Part shown: positions 1 through 9,152 of the stretch, one piece after another | How positions within the stretch are numbered: position 1 is the first letter of the stretch | Layout of the letters: each line of letters starts with the position of its first letter | Assembly: GCF_000751775.1 (NCBI RefSeq) | Contig: NZ_CCRF01000102.1 | Span: 1-64,000 of the forward strand | Length of the DNA: 64,000 bases | Reading direction: 5' to 3' | Origin: Caldibacillus thermoamylovorans | GTDB lineage: Bacteria > Bacillota > Bacilli > Bacillales > Caldibacillaceae | Program-made: the position numbers and the translations under genes | Notes under the pieces: generated by a model | What the model saw: only the letters and a program-made list of their open reading frames with translations | Database searches by the model: none | What the model was told of the DNA's origin: nothing

Positions 1-570
1 TAGAACGGTTTTCCCTGCTTTAGGCGGAGCAACAATCAAACCCCGTTGTCCAAAACCAACCGGTGTAACTAAGTCCATAATCCGTGTCGACAAGATATGA
101 GGTTCGGTTTCTAACTTGATTTGCCGGTCCGGATATAGCGGAGTAAGTGCCGGGAAATGAACACGTTCTTTCGCAGTTTCAGGGTTTTCACCGTTTACCG
201 CTTCTACATGTAAAAGTCCGAAATACCGTTCATTTTCCTTTGGCGGCCGTACTTTTCCGGATACTTTATCCCCGTTTCTGAGATCAAAACGGCGAATTTG
301 CGAGGCTGAAATATATATGTCTTCTGAGCTTGGCGTATAATTGATCGGACGTAAAAAACCGAAGCCCTCTGACTGGATAATGTCCAAAACGCCTTCCATG
401 AAAAAGAAACCTTCTTGCTCTGCACGTGCCTTAAGAATTGAAAAAATCAGTTCTTTTTTGGTCAATTTACTGTAATAAGAAACTTGATATTTCCGTGCAA
501 GCTCGTACAACTCTTTCAGTTTCATATTCTCCAACTGAGCAATATTTACATTTACATTTACTTCTTCCAA
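1..570 (-). CDS. rho: Transcription termination factor Rho (5' part; gene runs off the window)
   Basis: Hexameric RNA helicase that ends transcription of untranslated RNA. The 190 visible codons cover the N-terminal helical domain (motif LENMKLKELYELAR), the cold-shock-like RNA-binding domain (GFGFLRPINY, RQIRRFDL-like segment, then GDKVSGKVRPPKENERY) and the start of the ATPase domain, ending inside the Walker A motif APPKAGKT. The start is a TTG at 570-568; the next in-frame codon but one upstream is a TAG stop and no ATG lies in the N-terminal part. The N-terminus has an extra VNVNVN stretch compared with B. subtilis Rho. glpX lies upstream on the same strand, as in B. subtilis, but is separated by about 530 bp and a terminator. 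Confidence 0.95.
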   Translation of the reverse strand, partial: MEEVNVNVNIAQLENMKLKELYELARKYQVSYYSKLTKKELIFSILKARAEQEGFFFMEGVLDIIQSEGFGFLRPINYTPSSEDIYISASQIRRFDLRNGDKVSGKVRPPKENERYFGLLHVEAVNGENPETAKERVHFPALTPLYPDRQIKLETEPHILSTRIMDLVTPVGFGQRGLIVAPPKAGKTVL

Positions 571-1098
571 AATCTACACCACGCTTTTCAAATTTACATA
601 GAATGTTTATTTATTTCTGTTTGTTAATAAATTGGGTTGTTCTTTTGAAGGGAATAAAGAAGTGATGATTTGGTAAGCTGTTGGGGCAGCTTGTTTACTT
701 CTTCATAGAATTATTGGTATTCAAAGGGAAATTATTTTCTCTACTGTTTGGCAAATAGTCCAAAACTATATTACCATATTCTTTTAAGAAGCTAAAGTAG
801 TAATATGCCTTAAGTCGAGAAAATTTTTTTACTTTTTTTGACAAAATTCTTAAAAATACCCAATCATGGGTTGATTTACATGATTGGGGTTTATCACAGA
901 CTGGATTAACGCAAGCTAAAATGAGTTTTATTCGTGCTTTTCCAACCGAAAAAAGTTCAACACGCATTTTGTCGTCCAAGTTTTTTTCGCAACAAGCATT
1001 TACGTCTTTTATTACTGAAAAGGTTTCAAAATCGCTTCACACCCTGATTAATCAACTACCGAAAAAAGTTTCAAAGTCGTATAGACGCCCAATTTTCT
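571..1098. other. Intergenic region between glpX and rho
   Basis: About 530 bp without a supported gene. It holds a glpX terminator (850-888) and must hold the rho promoter, which I could not pick out with confidence. A short hairpin AAGCTG/CAGCTT lies at about 673-689. The small open frames here have no ribosome-binding site or recognisable product. Confidence 0.6.
850..888 (-). terminator. Rho-independent terminator after glpX
   Basis: Perfect 10-bp inverted repeat CCCAATCATG (859-868) and CATGATTGGG (879-888) with a 10-nt loop. On the minus strand the stem is followed by TATTTTTAAGAATTTTG, so it points away from glpX. Confidence 0.75.
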
Positions 1099-2061
1099 TT
1101 ATTGCATAACAAGGTCCGGTTTTTTCTTAAAGCTATGTCTTCCGTCAATAAAACGAACGGTTCCTGATTTTGCCCTCATAACGACAGAATGAGTTAATCC
1201 GTAAGCACCTTTTAATTGAACACCTTTGAGCAATTCTCCATCGGTAATTCCTGTTGCCGCAAAAATTGCATCATCCCCGCAAACTAAATCATCCATTAGT
1301 AATGTCTTGTTATAATCGACACCCATTTGTTTACATCTCTCAACTTCTGAATCATTTTGCGGCTGGAGTCGACCTTGTAACTCTCCGCCCAGACATTTCA
1401 AAGCAACCGCAGCAATAACTCCTTCCGGTGCGCCGCCAATTCCAAACAGGATATCGACACCGGTATGATCAAACGCGGTGTTAATCGCTGCGGCAACATC
1501 TCCCTCATTAATAAGTTTAATTCGTGCACCGGCTTCCCTGATTTCGTGGATAATTTTTTCGTGACGCGGTCGATTCAAAATTGTTGCAACAACGTCTTCA
1601 ATATCTTTATTTTTTGCTTTTGCTACCGCACGTAAATTATCGATAACCGGTGCATTAATATCGATTTGTCCGACAGCTTCGGGACCGACGGCAATTTTAT
1701 CCATATACATGTCAGGCGCATGTAACAAATTCCCTTCATCGGCAATGGCAAGAACTGCAAGCGCATTCCAGCTCCCGGAGGCTACGATATTTGTTCCTTC
1801 AATCGGATCAACGGCAATATCAACACACGGGCCATTTCCTGTACCAAGTTTCTCACCTATATAAAGCATTGGGGCCTCATCCATTTCCCCCTCGCCAATG
1901 ACTACGGTTCCTTTCATAGGGACTGTGTTTAAAACTTGTCGCATTGCTTGAGTTGCAGCATCATCCGCTTCATTTTTCTTTCCCCGTCCCATCCATCTGG
2001 CTGATGCTAATGCGGCGGCTTCCGTCACTCGAACTAATTCCATTGACAAACTTCTTTCCAT
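1099..2061 (-). CDS. glpX: Class II fructose-1,6-bisphosphatase
   Basis: Hydrolyses fructose 1,6-bisphosphate to fructose 6-phosphate in gluconeogenesis. The 320-residue product begins [20 protein letters not shown] and contains the metal and substrate motifs [18 protein letters not shown] (residues about 53-70) and DPIEGTN (about 86-92) of the GlpX family. Length equals the family norm. The ATG at 2061 has a strong site, AGGGGG, 8 nt upstream. It lies between murAB and rho as in B. subtilis, but a terminator after murAB suggests it is transcribed separately. Confidence 0.96.
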   Translation of the reverse strand: MERSLSMELVRVTEAAALASARWMGRGKKNEADDAATQAMRQVLNTVPMKGTVVIGEGEMDEAPMLYIGEKLGTGNGPCVDIAVDPIEGTNIVASGSWNALAVLAIADEGNLLHAPDMYMDKIAVGPEAVGQIDINAPVIDNLRAVAKAKNKDIEDVVATILNRPRHEKIIHEIREAGARIKLINEGDVAAAINTAFDHTGVDILFGIGGAPEGVIAAVALKCLGGELQGRLQPQNDSEVERCKQMGVDYNKTLLMDDLVCGDDAIFAATGITDGELLKGVQLKGAYGLTHSVVMRAKSGTVRFIDGRHSFKKKPDLVMQ

Positions 2062-2252
2062 CCGGTAATCCCCCTGAAAAACTATTTTTTAACGAATAAC
2101 ATAGATCCAATATATTATAACACATTTTTTTATTTTGTAGGACACAATTGAAACAAAATAATGGAAAAGATTGTTATGTCTGTCAGCGAAGGTTAATAAA
2201 ATGTTAAAAAAACCGTGTAAGCGGATTTTTGACGCACACTATCTTACGGATT

Positions 2253-2302
2253 GAGGTTAAAGAAAAGTCGCTTGATTGGACGGGTCATGATGTCAAGCGA
2301 CT
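2253..2302 (-). terminator. Terminator after murAB
   Basis: Perfect 10-bp arms AGTCGCTTGA (2266-2275) and TCAAGCGACT (2293-2302); on the minus strand the stem is followed by TTTTCTTTAACC. It lies about 110 bp after the murAB stop, within the 350-bp murAB-glpX gap. That gap otherwise holds only a second weak hairpin (GAGGCAT/ATGCCTC, 2355-2389) and the glpX ribosome-binding site. Confidence 0.7.
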
Positions 2303-2414
2303 GCTGAGTGAAGGGAGAACCGGGATTCAATCGACCTTATTTATGAATTTTTTGAGAGGCATGTGGTCAGACATTTTTTCATATGCCTCGGTCAACCCCT
2401 AGCTATGACAAACA

Positions 2415-3701
2415 TCAGGAGTTTTTCACCTGCTCCATTTCTTCTTCCGTCAGCGTTTCCCTCCAAACGTTGGCCCCTAAACCTTGAAGCTTTTCGACAA
2501 CATGACTGTATCCGCGATCAATATGTTCGACACCGGTTATTTCCGTTAACCCCCGTGCCATTAAACCGGCTATTAAAAGTGATGCACCGGCCCGTAAATC
2601 AGTTGCTTTTACTTTCGCTCCGTTTAATTGGACGGGACCGGTAATAATGGCTGATCTGCCCTCCACTTTAATATTTGCATTCATTCTTCTTAATTCGTCA
2701 ATATGTTTGAATCGGGCAGAATAGATCGTATCTGTCACCACACTAGTTCCTTCCGCATTAGTTAGTAATGCTGTCATCGGCTGCTGAAGATCGGTAGGAA
2801 ATCCGGGATATACCAATGTCTTTATATCAGCGGCAACGAGCTTTTTCGCCTTTGAGATATAGACTTGATCATCTGATGTTTCAACAGACACACCCATTTC
2901 TCTTAATTTTGCAATGAGCGACTCCAGATGGTAGGGAATAACATTGTCGACAAGAACTCCTCTACCCATTGCCGAGGCTAAAATCATATATGTACCCGCC
3001 TCAATACGATCGGGAATGATCGTATGTCGGCATCCGTGTAAATGGTCTACTCCTTCAATCCGGATAATATCGGTACCGGCACCTTTAATTTTTGCCCCCA
3101 TATTGGTTAACAATGTAGCAACATCAATAATTTCCGGTTCTTTTGCAGCATTTTCAATTACTGTCTTTCCTTTTGCCCGAACTGCTGCCAACATAATATT
3201 GATCGTCGCCCCGACACTGACTACATCAAGATAAATGCGTGCTCCTTTCAATTCATCGGCACGTAAATAGATGGCGCCCTGTTCATTCGTTACTTTTGCA
3301 CCAAGCGCTTCGAAGCCTTTAATATGTTGATCAATTGGACGGGGACCTAAATGACAGCCGCCCGGCAAACCAATGACAGCTTTTTTGAAACGTCCGAGCA
3401 TGGCACCCATTAAATAATAGGAAGCGCGCAGTTTTTTCACCTTGCCATTCGGGAGCGGCATTGATGTCATCATTGATGGATCGATTGTTATATCTTGATC
3501 TTCTAAGTGTACAACACCACCGATTTCTTCTAACAATTTTTTCAAGATTTCAACATCTGAAATTTCCGGTAATCCTTCGATGGTTACAGGAGATTCAGCG
3601 AGAATACTTGCCGGGATTAATGCAACGGCACTATTTTTTGCACCGCTTATTTTGACAGATCCTTTTAATGTTTTTCCACCAATGACTTTTATTTTATCCA
3701 T
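2415..3701 (-). CDS. murAB: UDP-N-acetylglucosamine 1-carboxyvinyltransferase 2
   Basis: First committed enzyme of peptidoglycan synthesis: transfers enolpyruvate from PEP to UDP-GlcNAc in the cytoplasm; the target of fosfomycin. The 428-residue protein carries Lys22 in AKNS and the catalytic cysteine at residue 116 in [11 protein letters not shown], which predicts fosfomycin sensitivity. I start at the ATG at 3701 ([10 protein letters not shown]) because it matches family N-termini and follows GGGAG by 6 nt; an upstream in-frame ATG at 3749 would add 16 unsupported residues. It matches the second Bacillus paralogue (murAB/murZ) better than murAA, and the position next to glpX agrees. Confidence 0.95.
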   Translation of the reverse strand: MDKIKVIGGKTLKGSVKISGAKNSAVALIPASILAESPVTIEGLPEISDVEILKKLLEEIGGVVHLEDQDITIDPSMMTSMPLPNGKVKKLRASYYLMGAMLGRFKKAVIGLPGGCHLGPRPIDQHIKGFEALGAKVTNEQGAIYLRADELKGARIYLDVVSVGATINIMLAAVRAKGKTVIENAAKEPEIIDVATLLTNMGAKIKGAGTDIIRIEGVDHLHGCRHTIIPDRIEAGTYMILASAMGRGVLVDNVIPYHLESLIAKLREMGVSVETSDDQVYISKAKKLVAADIKTLVYPGFPTDLQQPMTALLTNAEGTSVVTDTIYSARFKHIDELRRMNANIKVEGRSAIITGPVQLNGAKVKATDLRAGASLLIAGLMARGLTEITGVEHIDRGYSHVVEKLQGLGANVWRETLTEEEMEQVKNS

Positions 3702-4058
3702 GGTTATCTCCCTTCCTACTATAGGTATGACAGATTCATTTATAATCAAGTAATCGTTTTCTCCACTGCTTCTATTTTATCAATTAATTACATATTATCC
3801 AAATTAGGATTTATTAACACAGTTCTGTCTACGTTATAACATTTCTGCATGACTAGTTCAACTATATTATTTTTTTGATATTAAATATATATAAATAGAG
3901 TAGATAAGTATTAATTATACACGCAACTACTAGCAGCTTTCAAAATATTTGCCAGTACTATAAAAAAGGCTATCCTGATCGGGACGTTGTACTCCCGTTA
4001 TACGGATAGCCTTAAAATTTATGATTCGATTGGTCAGTGCTAAAGCCAATTCAACAAC
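3702..4058. other. Intergenic region between fbaA and murAB
   Basis: About 350 bp; contains the fbaA terminator. In B. subtilis the transaldolase gene (ywjH/tal) sits here; no trace of it is visible. The rest is AT-rich and presumably holds the murAB promoter, but no promoter stands out. Confidence 0.55.
3960..4013 (-). terminator. Terminator after fbaA
   Basis: Perfect 10-bp arms AAGGCTATCC (3966-3975) and GGATAGCCTT (4004-4013) with an inner GGGA/TCCC pairing; on the minus strand followed by TTTTTTATAG. Confidence 0.85.
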
Positions 4059-4916
4059 TTAAGCTTTACCGACAGAGCCAAATTCTTTCATTTTACCTTT
4101 TACCGTGTCTTTAATGGTTTCTCTTGCCGGTCCAAGATATTTTCTTGGGTCGTAAAGATCAGCGTTTTTCGCTAGTACTTCACGAACTGTTTTTGCAGAA
4201 GCGATTTGGTTTTCTGTGTTCACATTGATTTTTGCAGTTCCAAGTGAGATAGCTTTTTGGATATCATGTGTTGGAATACCGGTTCCGCCATGAAGAACAA
4301 GTGGTTTTCCAGTTAATTTTGCAATTTCTTCCATTTCCTTGAAACCTAAGTTTGGTTCACCATGGTAAGGACCGTGTACAGAACCTAAAGCCGGTGCTAG
4401 AGCATCAATACCGGTACGATTAACCAGTTCAACACATTCGTTCGGATCCGCATAGATAATTCCTTCGCCAACAACATCATCTTCTTGACCGCCGACAGTT
4501 CCTAATTCAGCTTCAACAGATATCCCGTGCAAATGAGCCAATTCAACAACTTTTGAAGTGATTTGAATATTTTCTTCAAATGGGTGATGACTTGCATCGA
4601 TCATTACCGATGTGAAACCTGCGTGAATTGCTCTTGCGCATGATTCAAAGCTGGAACCATGGTCAAGATGGATGGCAACAGGAACCGTAATTTTATACTC
4701 TTCCATTAAAGCTTTTACCATTGCTGTTACTAGCTTGAATCCGCCCATATAACGTGCGGCACCTTCAGAAACACCCAGAATAACCGGGGATTTTTCTTCT
4801 TCAGCAGCCTGTAGAATTGCTTGTGTATATTCCAGATTATTGATATTGAATTGACCTACAGCATATTTGCCTGCTTTTGCTTTTTCCAACATTTCGGTCA
4901 TTGATACTAACGGCAT
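4059..4916 (-). CDS. fbaA: Class II fructose-bisphosphate aldolase
   Basis: Zinc-dependent aldolase of glycolysis and gluconeogenesis; cleaves fructose 1,6-bisphosphate to dihydroxyacetone phosphate and glyceraldehyde 3-phosphate. The 285-residue protein has the metal-ligand segments HLDHGSSFE (residues about 83-91), [13 protein letters not shown] (about 134-146), [10 protein letters not shown] (about 178-187) and LHGGTGIP (about 207-214). The ATG at 4916 follows AGGAGGAG by about 9 nt. It stands directly downstream of spo0F as in B. subtilis, followed by a strong terminator. Confidence 0.96.
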   Translation of the reverse strand: MPLVSMTEMLEKAKAGKYAVGQFNINNLEYTQAILQAAEEEKSPVILGVSEGAARYMGGFKLVTAMVKALMEEYKITVPVAIHLDHGSSFESCARAIHAGFTSVMIDASHHPFEENIQITSKVVELAHLHGISVEAELGTVGGQEDDVVGEGIIYADPNECVELVNRTGIDALAPALGSVHGPYHGEPNLGFKEMEEIAKLTGKPLVLHGGTGIPTHDIQKAISLGTAKINVNTENQIASAKTVREVLAKNADLYDPRKYLGPARETIKDTVKGKMKEFGSVGKA

Positions 4917-5090
4917 AATGCAATCTCCTCCTACATCAAATTACCAATTTCCACACCCATGAAAAAATATGTAAATGTTCAATAGAAAATGGCTCTTATT
5001 TCACACAATTATTATGATACCAAAATCACAAACATTTTACCATGTGATTAAAACTACAAAATAAAAAATTTAGTGAACACCATTTATATT

Positions 5091-5474
5091 TTACATCTTT
5101 TCTAATATTTTATCCGATAAAATTTCCTTAACTGTTTTAGCCAATTCTTCTATATCAAAAGGCTTTGCAATATGGGTAAGTGCCCCTAATTCCTTTGCCT
5201 TATGAATCATTTTCAGATCTCCGTCTGCGGTCATAATAATTACACGAATGGATGGATCTATTTCTTTCATTCGTTTCAAAATTTCAATTCCATCCATTCC
5301 CGGAATTTTTATATCCAAAACAACTAGGTCAGGTGAATGCATACCCGCAAGTTCCAAAGCAATTTGGCCGTTTTCCGCTTGATAAGTTTGATAACCTTCC
5401 TTTTTAAATACCTCATTAAGTAATAAGCGAATGCCAAACTGATCATCCACGATTAAAATTTTTCCATTATCCAT
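5091..5474 (-). CDS. spo0F: Sporulation phosphorelay response regulator Spo0F
   Basis: Single-domain receiver that takes phosphate from sporulation kinases and passes it to Spo0B, upstream of Spo0A. The 127-residue protein keeps the whole active site at the B. subtilis numbering: Asp10, Asp11, phospho-acceptor Asp54 ([12 protein letters not shown]), Thr82 and Lys104. Residue 84 is Asp where B. subtilis has Tyr. I start at the ATG at 5474 ([11 protein letters not shown]): it matches the family and follows GGGGAG by 8 nt; the longer frame from 5543 would place a sigma-H promoter inside the coding region. A near-perfect sigma-H promoter lies at 5533-5561. Confidence 0.95.
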   Translation of the reverse strand: MDNGKILIVDDQFGIRLLLNEVFKKEGYQTYQAENGQIALELAGMHSPDLVVLDIKIPGMDGIEILKRMKEIDPSIRVIIMTADGDLKMIHKAKELGALTHIAKPFDIEELAKTVKEILSDKILEKM

Positions 5475-5532
5475 TTTCGCTTCTCCCCTATCCTTTAAAA
5501 TTCCCTTTATCCCAACGGATTCCCCTTCATTT

Positions 5533-5561
5533 ATATTCGACAAAAACTTAACTATTCCTTC
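5533..5561 (-). promoter_or_regulatory. Sigma-H promoter of spo0F, overlapping a 0A-box-like heptamer
   Basis: On the minus strand GAAGGAATA - 11 nt - GTCGAATAT fits every position of the sigma-H consensus (RNAGGWWWW, N11-12, RNNGAATWW). The -10 includes TGTCGAA (5536-5542), a match to the Spo0A box TGNCGAA. The -35 (5553-5561) is also one arm of a perfect 9-bp inverted repeat with 5571-5579. spo0F is known to be transcribed by sigma-H and controlled by Spo0A in B. subtilis. Confidence 0.85.
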
Positions 5562-5979
5562 TTCGTTATAGAAGGAATAGCGATGTTATAGATTGCTTGT
5601 AGCCCAAGGACTTGGAAAGGAGAGATTAAAAACTTGCCCCCTAATGCCAATGCAATAAAATGCAATAAGTTTTTATATAATCTCCTTGTCCCATATTCAG
5701 TAAAGTTTGAGTGGAATTATTTCAAGAAATATTTACTCTTCGGGCTGGAAAATATATCGATTCGTTCCTATAAAAATAGTTTTGTCTACCCTTGTTCATG
5801 AATTTACAGGATGGCGTTAAGACGATTTTCGGTTGAGTAATCGGTTGTCTTTCTAGTATGTACGGATCAAACGCTGGAAGCAACAGACATCAGCCGCCTA
5901 TATGATGAGCACCGCTTTCAGATAGTAATGAGTGGCTTAATGATCCCTTTTTGTTTATCAGGATTAGAACTATTGAAAA
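5562..5979. other. Intergenic region between the immunity lipoprotein gene and spo0F
   Basis: About 420 bp at the left edge of the inserted module. It contains an imperfect inverted repeat with arms at 5616-5635 and 5667-5687 (AAGGAGA-GATTA-AAAACTT type) enclosing a short A/T-rich loop. A short minus-strand segment near 5850-5890 reads LLLPAFDPY, reminiscent of winged-helix AlkZ-type proteins, but no open frame supports a gene. Confidence 0.5.
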
Positions 5980-6426
5980 TTATTCATCTACAAGTTTTAT
6001 TTTTGCTACACGAAATTGATTGTTTATAACTACCGCAACTTCTTCATCCGGACTTACATCTTTTATGCTGTATACCCAACCATAGTTTAAATGCGTTCGT
6101 TTCTCATCTTTTCCCTTTGGAACCACTTCAACTTTTTTAAGCTCTTTTTTGCTTAGTATCTCATTATTTTCATTAATCGTGATCGTTTCCGTAACCTTTC
6201 CAATCGGTTCATCCAAATCTTCTTTCGTAACTTCCGCTTCTTGAATCACATAGGTTTTACCCTCATAGCTGATTTCCTTAAAATTTTCCATATTCAACTT
6301 ATATTTCGGCAACTTTTTATCAATCTCCATATTCTCGGAGGCGGTATGTTTCAAATCTTTTAATAGGGAACATCCTCCCAAAAGAATGACCCCGGCAACA
6401 GCCATAAGCAGGATGGAATTTTTCAC
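5980..6426 (-). CDS. NisI/SpaI-type lantibiotic immunity lipoprotein
   Basis: Predicted membrane-anchored lipoprotein of 148 residues: signal peptide with lipobox LGGC (Cys19), then a soluble domain. Its second half (YEGKTYVIQEAEVTKEDL and later NYGWVYSIKDVSPDEEVAVV) aligns in my reading with the C-terminal domain of nisin immunity protein NisI (YMGNIYSISDTTVSDEEL and YGEIHSIRGKSLTEAFAVEI). NisI-type proteins bind the lantibiotic outside the cell. Start is GTG at 6426 with GGAGGAG upstream. It is the last gene of a lanFEG-like operon, the expected place for such a protein. Confidence 0.75.
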   Translation of the reverse strand: MKNSILLMAVAGVILLGGCSLLKDLKHTASENMEIDKKLPKYKLNMENFKEISYEGKTYVIQEAEVTKEDLDEPIGKVTETITINENNEILSKKELKKVEVVPKGKDEKRTHLNYGWVYSIKDVSPDEEVAVVINNQFRVAKIKLVDE

Positions 6427-6461
6427 TTTTCTTTTCTCCTCCTTCCCCTGTATTTTTTCCT

Positions 6462-7250
6462 TTATTCATAGGACTTGCCCCCTTCCCAACGATTAAACCA
6501 AACGAAGCCTAGTAATGTTACGAGAATAAAACATATACTTGCGGGTATGATCCCTTTCATCAACTCTTGAAAATACAAGTCCGACAACTCCATTCCGAAT
6601 GCATGTTTGACCTTAAGCATCAATAACATAGGAACTTGCGAAAGGCGAACGGTCCAAGCCCACGGAATATATGGCCAAATATGATCGCCCACAACCGTTG
6701 CCCCAATAATTGCTGAAACAAGGAATCCTCCGCCACCGATCGCAATAGACGCACCCATCCCGAATGCAAAACTGATCAGCAAATGCAAGGAAAAAAGAAT
6801 AAGTGATCCGACCAAGGACAAAAGCGCTCCTTGCAAAAATAAATCGTAATGCACATTTTCTATGTTCAAAATATATCTCATCCCTAACAACATAAGGAAA
6901 GTTGCCAAGAATATATCCGCAATGGCGGCAAAAATAAGTAAAGAAAGTTTTCCAAAGTAAAATTTCGCTCTTGAAACAGGACCCGTCAACACATTCATGA
7001 AACTTCCCGACTTTTCTTCTTGATAGGCCATCAAACCGGTAAGTAAAGAAATCACAATCGGTAACGAAACGCTCAATACCTCAAAAAATCCTCCATATAT
7101 TTTCACTTGCCAAAAAGATGGATCCTTATATCTGGAAAAATACCATAACATAAAAATTGGATAAATAATCGGCATCACAAACACGATCAGCCTAATGGTT
7201 GTACGCCTTGTCTTTAGCCATTCGGATGACAAAACATGCAAAAAAGACAA
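6462..7250 (-). CDS. Lantibiotic immunity ABC transporter permease, MutG/LanG type
   Basis: Integral membrane subunit, 262 residues, about six hydrophobic segments, beginning LHVLSSEWLKTRRTT after the first residues, which is typical of ABC-2 permeases of the bacitracin/lantibiotic class. Together with the permease and ATPase upstream it should expel a membrane-targeting peptide from the lipid bilayer. Start is TTG at 7250, separated by one base from the stop of the preceding permease, with GAGGTG about 7 nt upstream, so translational coupling is likely. The exact substrate cannot be read from the sequence. Confidence 0.8.
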   Translation of the reverse strand: MSFLHVLSSEWLKTRRTTIRLIVFVMPIIYPIFMLWYFSRYKDPSFWQVKIYGGFFEVLSVSLPIVISLLTGLMAYQEEKSGSFMNVLTGPVSRAKFYFGKLSLLIFAAIADIFLATFLMLLGMRYILNIENVHYDLFLQGALLSLVGSLILFSLHLLISFAFGMGASIAIGGGGFLVSAIIGATVVGDHIWPYIPWAWTVRLSQVPMLLMLKVKHAFGMELSDLYFQELMKGIIPASICFILVTLLGFVWFNRWEGGKSYE

Positions 7251-7251
7251 T

Positions 7252-7998
7252 TCAGTTCACCTCTTTTCTCGAAAACCAAAACGCGGTAACAAGAGATAAT
7301 AAAACAAAAATAACAATGGAGGCAAGAATGCCTATTGGAATAACAGAAGGATCCAACAAAGGATTCCCTTCTTTCAACGGTACACCGTTCGGATGAACAC
7401 CGACTATCGGTGACATCAATCTCATCCCCCAACTCCACGGAATAAACATCCAGTATGATTCCGGAGCCATGACTACCCCCAAAACAATCCCGATCAAACT
7501 GACAATTATGGAAATAACGGTTCCGAATCGGTCAGCAAAAAACAACCCGATTGGGATGTATGCCAACGATGTGATCCATATGGTAAGACTGGCCATTACA
7601 ACGACAGCAGCTGATGAAATGCTGTTGGGTAAAAATAATTTTAACAGGATCAACAAAATCATCAATTCAATGGATGAAAGCAATGTATAATAGGCAATCA
7701 CAATGATTTTACTGAACCACATTCGCGGAATGCTGATATCGTGACAACGTAAAGCTCTGTAATTTCCTGACTTTTTTTCTCGCATGGCGGCCAGTGACGC
7801 GATCAATGCCGTCCCCAAAGGAAGAAATAGTAACGGCCACCAATTAAATACCGTGTATTCGAAATAATTATATTTGGATTGGATCGTAGGCATGGTAATA
7901 ATGGCGTATAGTACAAAGAAAAGAGGTGCAATATATACAAGCTTTTTCGCAAAAGTCCGCTTATATTTTAAACGTTCAGATTGTATCATATTCAGCAT
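7252..7998 (-). CDS. Lantibiotic immunity ABC transporter permease, MutE/LanE type
   Basis: Membrane subunit of 248 residues with about six transmembrane segments; the N-terminus MIQSERLKYKRTFAKKLVYI is the usual cytoplasmic lead of LanE/MutE permeases. It follows the ATPase gene by 15 bp and precedes the LanG-type permease by one base. The ATG at 7998 has GGGAGG 9 nt upstream; an alternative ATG three codons on is possible. Confidence 0.82.
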   Translation of the reverse strand: MLNMIQSERLKYKRTFAKKLVYIAPLFFVLYAIITMPTIQSKYNYFEYTVFNWWPLLFLPLGTALIASLAAMREKKSGNYRALRCHDISIPRMWFSKIIVIAYYTLLSSIELMILLILLKLFLPNSISSAAVVVMASLTIWITSLAYIPIGLFFADRFGTVISIIVSLIGIVLGVVMAPESYWMFIPWSWGMRLMSPIVGVHPNGVPLKEGNPLLDPSVIPIGILASIVIFVLLSLVTAFWFSRKEVN

Positions 7999-8013
7999 GA
8001 TTTACAGCCTCCC

Positions 8014-8706
8014 TCATAATCCGCTGACTACATCGATAAAGAATTTTTCCAGATCTTGATCTTCCTTTATTTCTCCTTGATATTTAAGTTTTCCGTTTTG
8101 GATGATGCCAATGTGATCGGCCAATTGTTTTACTTCCGGCAAAATATGACTGGATAAAATGACCGTCATTCCTTGTTTCGGGAAAGATCTGATAAGTTTT
8201 CGTAATTCTTGAATACCAAGCGGGTCCAGTCCATTGGTTGGTTCATCGAGAATCAGAAGCTTCGGATCATTTAAAAGTGCTTTGGCAATCCCTAATCGTT
8301 GCTTCATCCCGAAGGAAAACTGCGAGGCTTTCTTTTTCCCTGTATTTTCCAAATCCACGATTTTCAGCACTTCTTTAATTCTTGAATCCGGAAGATTTAA
8401 TAATTTTGCATGAACCAGCAAATTTTCATAAGCCGTTAAATTGCCGTAAAGGGCCGGTGACTCAATAAGCGCGCCGATCTCCTTAAGATCTTTTCTGCTC
8501 CACAGATGCCCATTAAAGAGAATTTCGCCTTTTGTCGGCCGCAAAAGACCCGTTAACATTTTTAAAATGGTTGATTTCCCGGCTCCGTTCGGTCCAAGCA
8601 ATCCGTAAATCGTTTTTTCCTTGACCCTGATTGATACATGGTCAACGGCAAGTTGTTTGCCGAAAGCTTTGGTTAATTGTTTCGTTTCCAAAAAATACGC
8701 TGACAT
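8014..8706 (-). CDS. Lantibiotic immunity ABC transporter ATP-binding protein, LanF/BcrA type
   Basis: Cytoplasmic ATPase of 230 residues. Visible motifs in order: Walker A GLLGPNGAGKST (residues about 34-45), Q-loop region, signature FSFGMKQRLGIAKAL (a variant with SFGMK instead of SGGQ, usual in the BcrA/LanF group), Walker B LLILDEPTNGLDP and the switch His in SSHILPE. Length and motif variants fit lantibiotic-protection ATPases such as NisF and SpaF. It is the first gene of the lanFEG-lipoprotein operon and lies downstream of a two-component system on the same strand. Confidence 0.88.
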   Translation of the reverse strand: MSAYFLETKQLTKAFGKQLAVDHVSIRVKEKTIYGLLGPNGAGKSTILKMLTGLLRPTKGEILFNGHLWSRKDLKEIGALIESPALYGNLTAYENLLVHAKLLNLPDSRIKEVLKIVDLENTGKKKASQFSFGMKQRLGIAKALLNDPKLLILDEPTNGLDPLGIQELRKLIRSFPKQGMTVILSSHILPEVKQLADHIGIIQNGKLKYQGEIKEDQDLEKFFIDVVSGL

Positions 8707-9152
8707 GGTTCTTCTCCTTTCACTTTAAAAAATGAAGTTTTAACTTTTATTCGGTCTTGAATTCTCTCCCTTCCAAATCTTGCACAGTTTGATAAAAGTG
8801 AGAATTGATTTTACTTCAGACCTTCAAACAAAAAGCAACTCGTAATGTGATGAAAGTGGCATTTGTCGTGCAATTGAAAAACTCCCATTTCAAGTGCGAG
8901 CGTTCTCAAATTTCATACTACCTCTTCAATATAAAGTTTTTATAATGATTTTGATTTAAATTTGACACACTCTACGCATAAGAAACTGAATAATCAGATA
9001 AATTTGGAACGTAAACGCCAAATGATCCTCGCCTTAACTAGGTAGGAACGCATTTGGCGCTTGCCAACTTTTTGAAACTTAAAAATAGGGGGAGATACCT
9101 CTTTTTATAACAGCTGGAATCTGTCAACATCCTTATTATAAAAATCCTTCTA
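8707..9152. other. Intergenic region between the sensor kinase and lanF-like genes
   Basis: About 445 bp. An inverted repeat ACGCCAAATG (9015-9024)/CATTTGGCGC (9051-9060) follows the kinase gene and may terminate its transcript, though the trailing T-run is weak. The remaining sequence should carry the promoter of the transporter operon, the natural target of the neighbouring response regulator; I cannot name its operator. Confidence 0.5.

Noticed and set aside
695-979. 94-residue minus-strand frame between glpX and rho
   Set aside because: No ribosome-binding site or recognisable motif, and it includes the glpX terminator hairpin.
5850-5890. Fragment of an AlkZ-type winged-helix gene
   Set aside because: Only a nine-residue resemblance (LLLPAFDPY); flanking codons give no continuing similarity.
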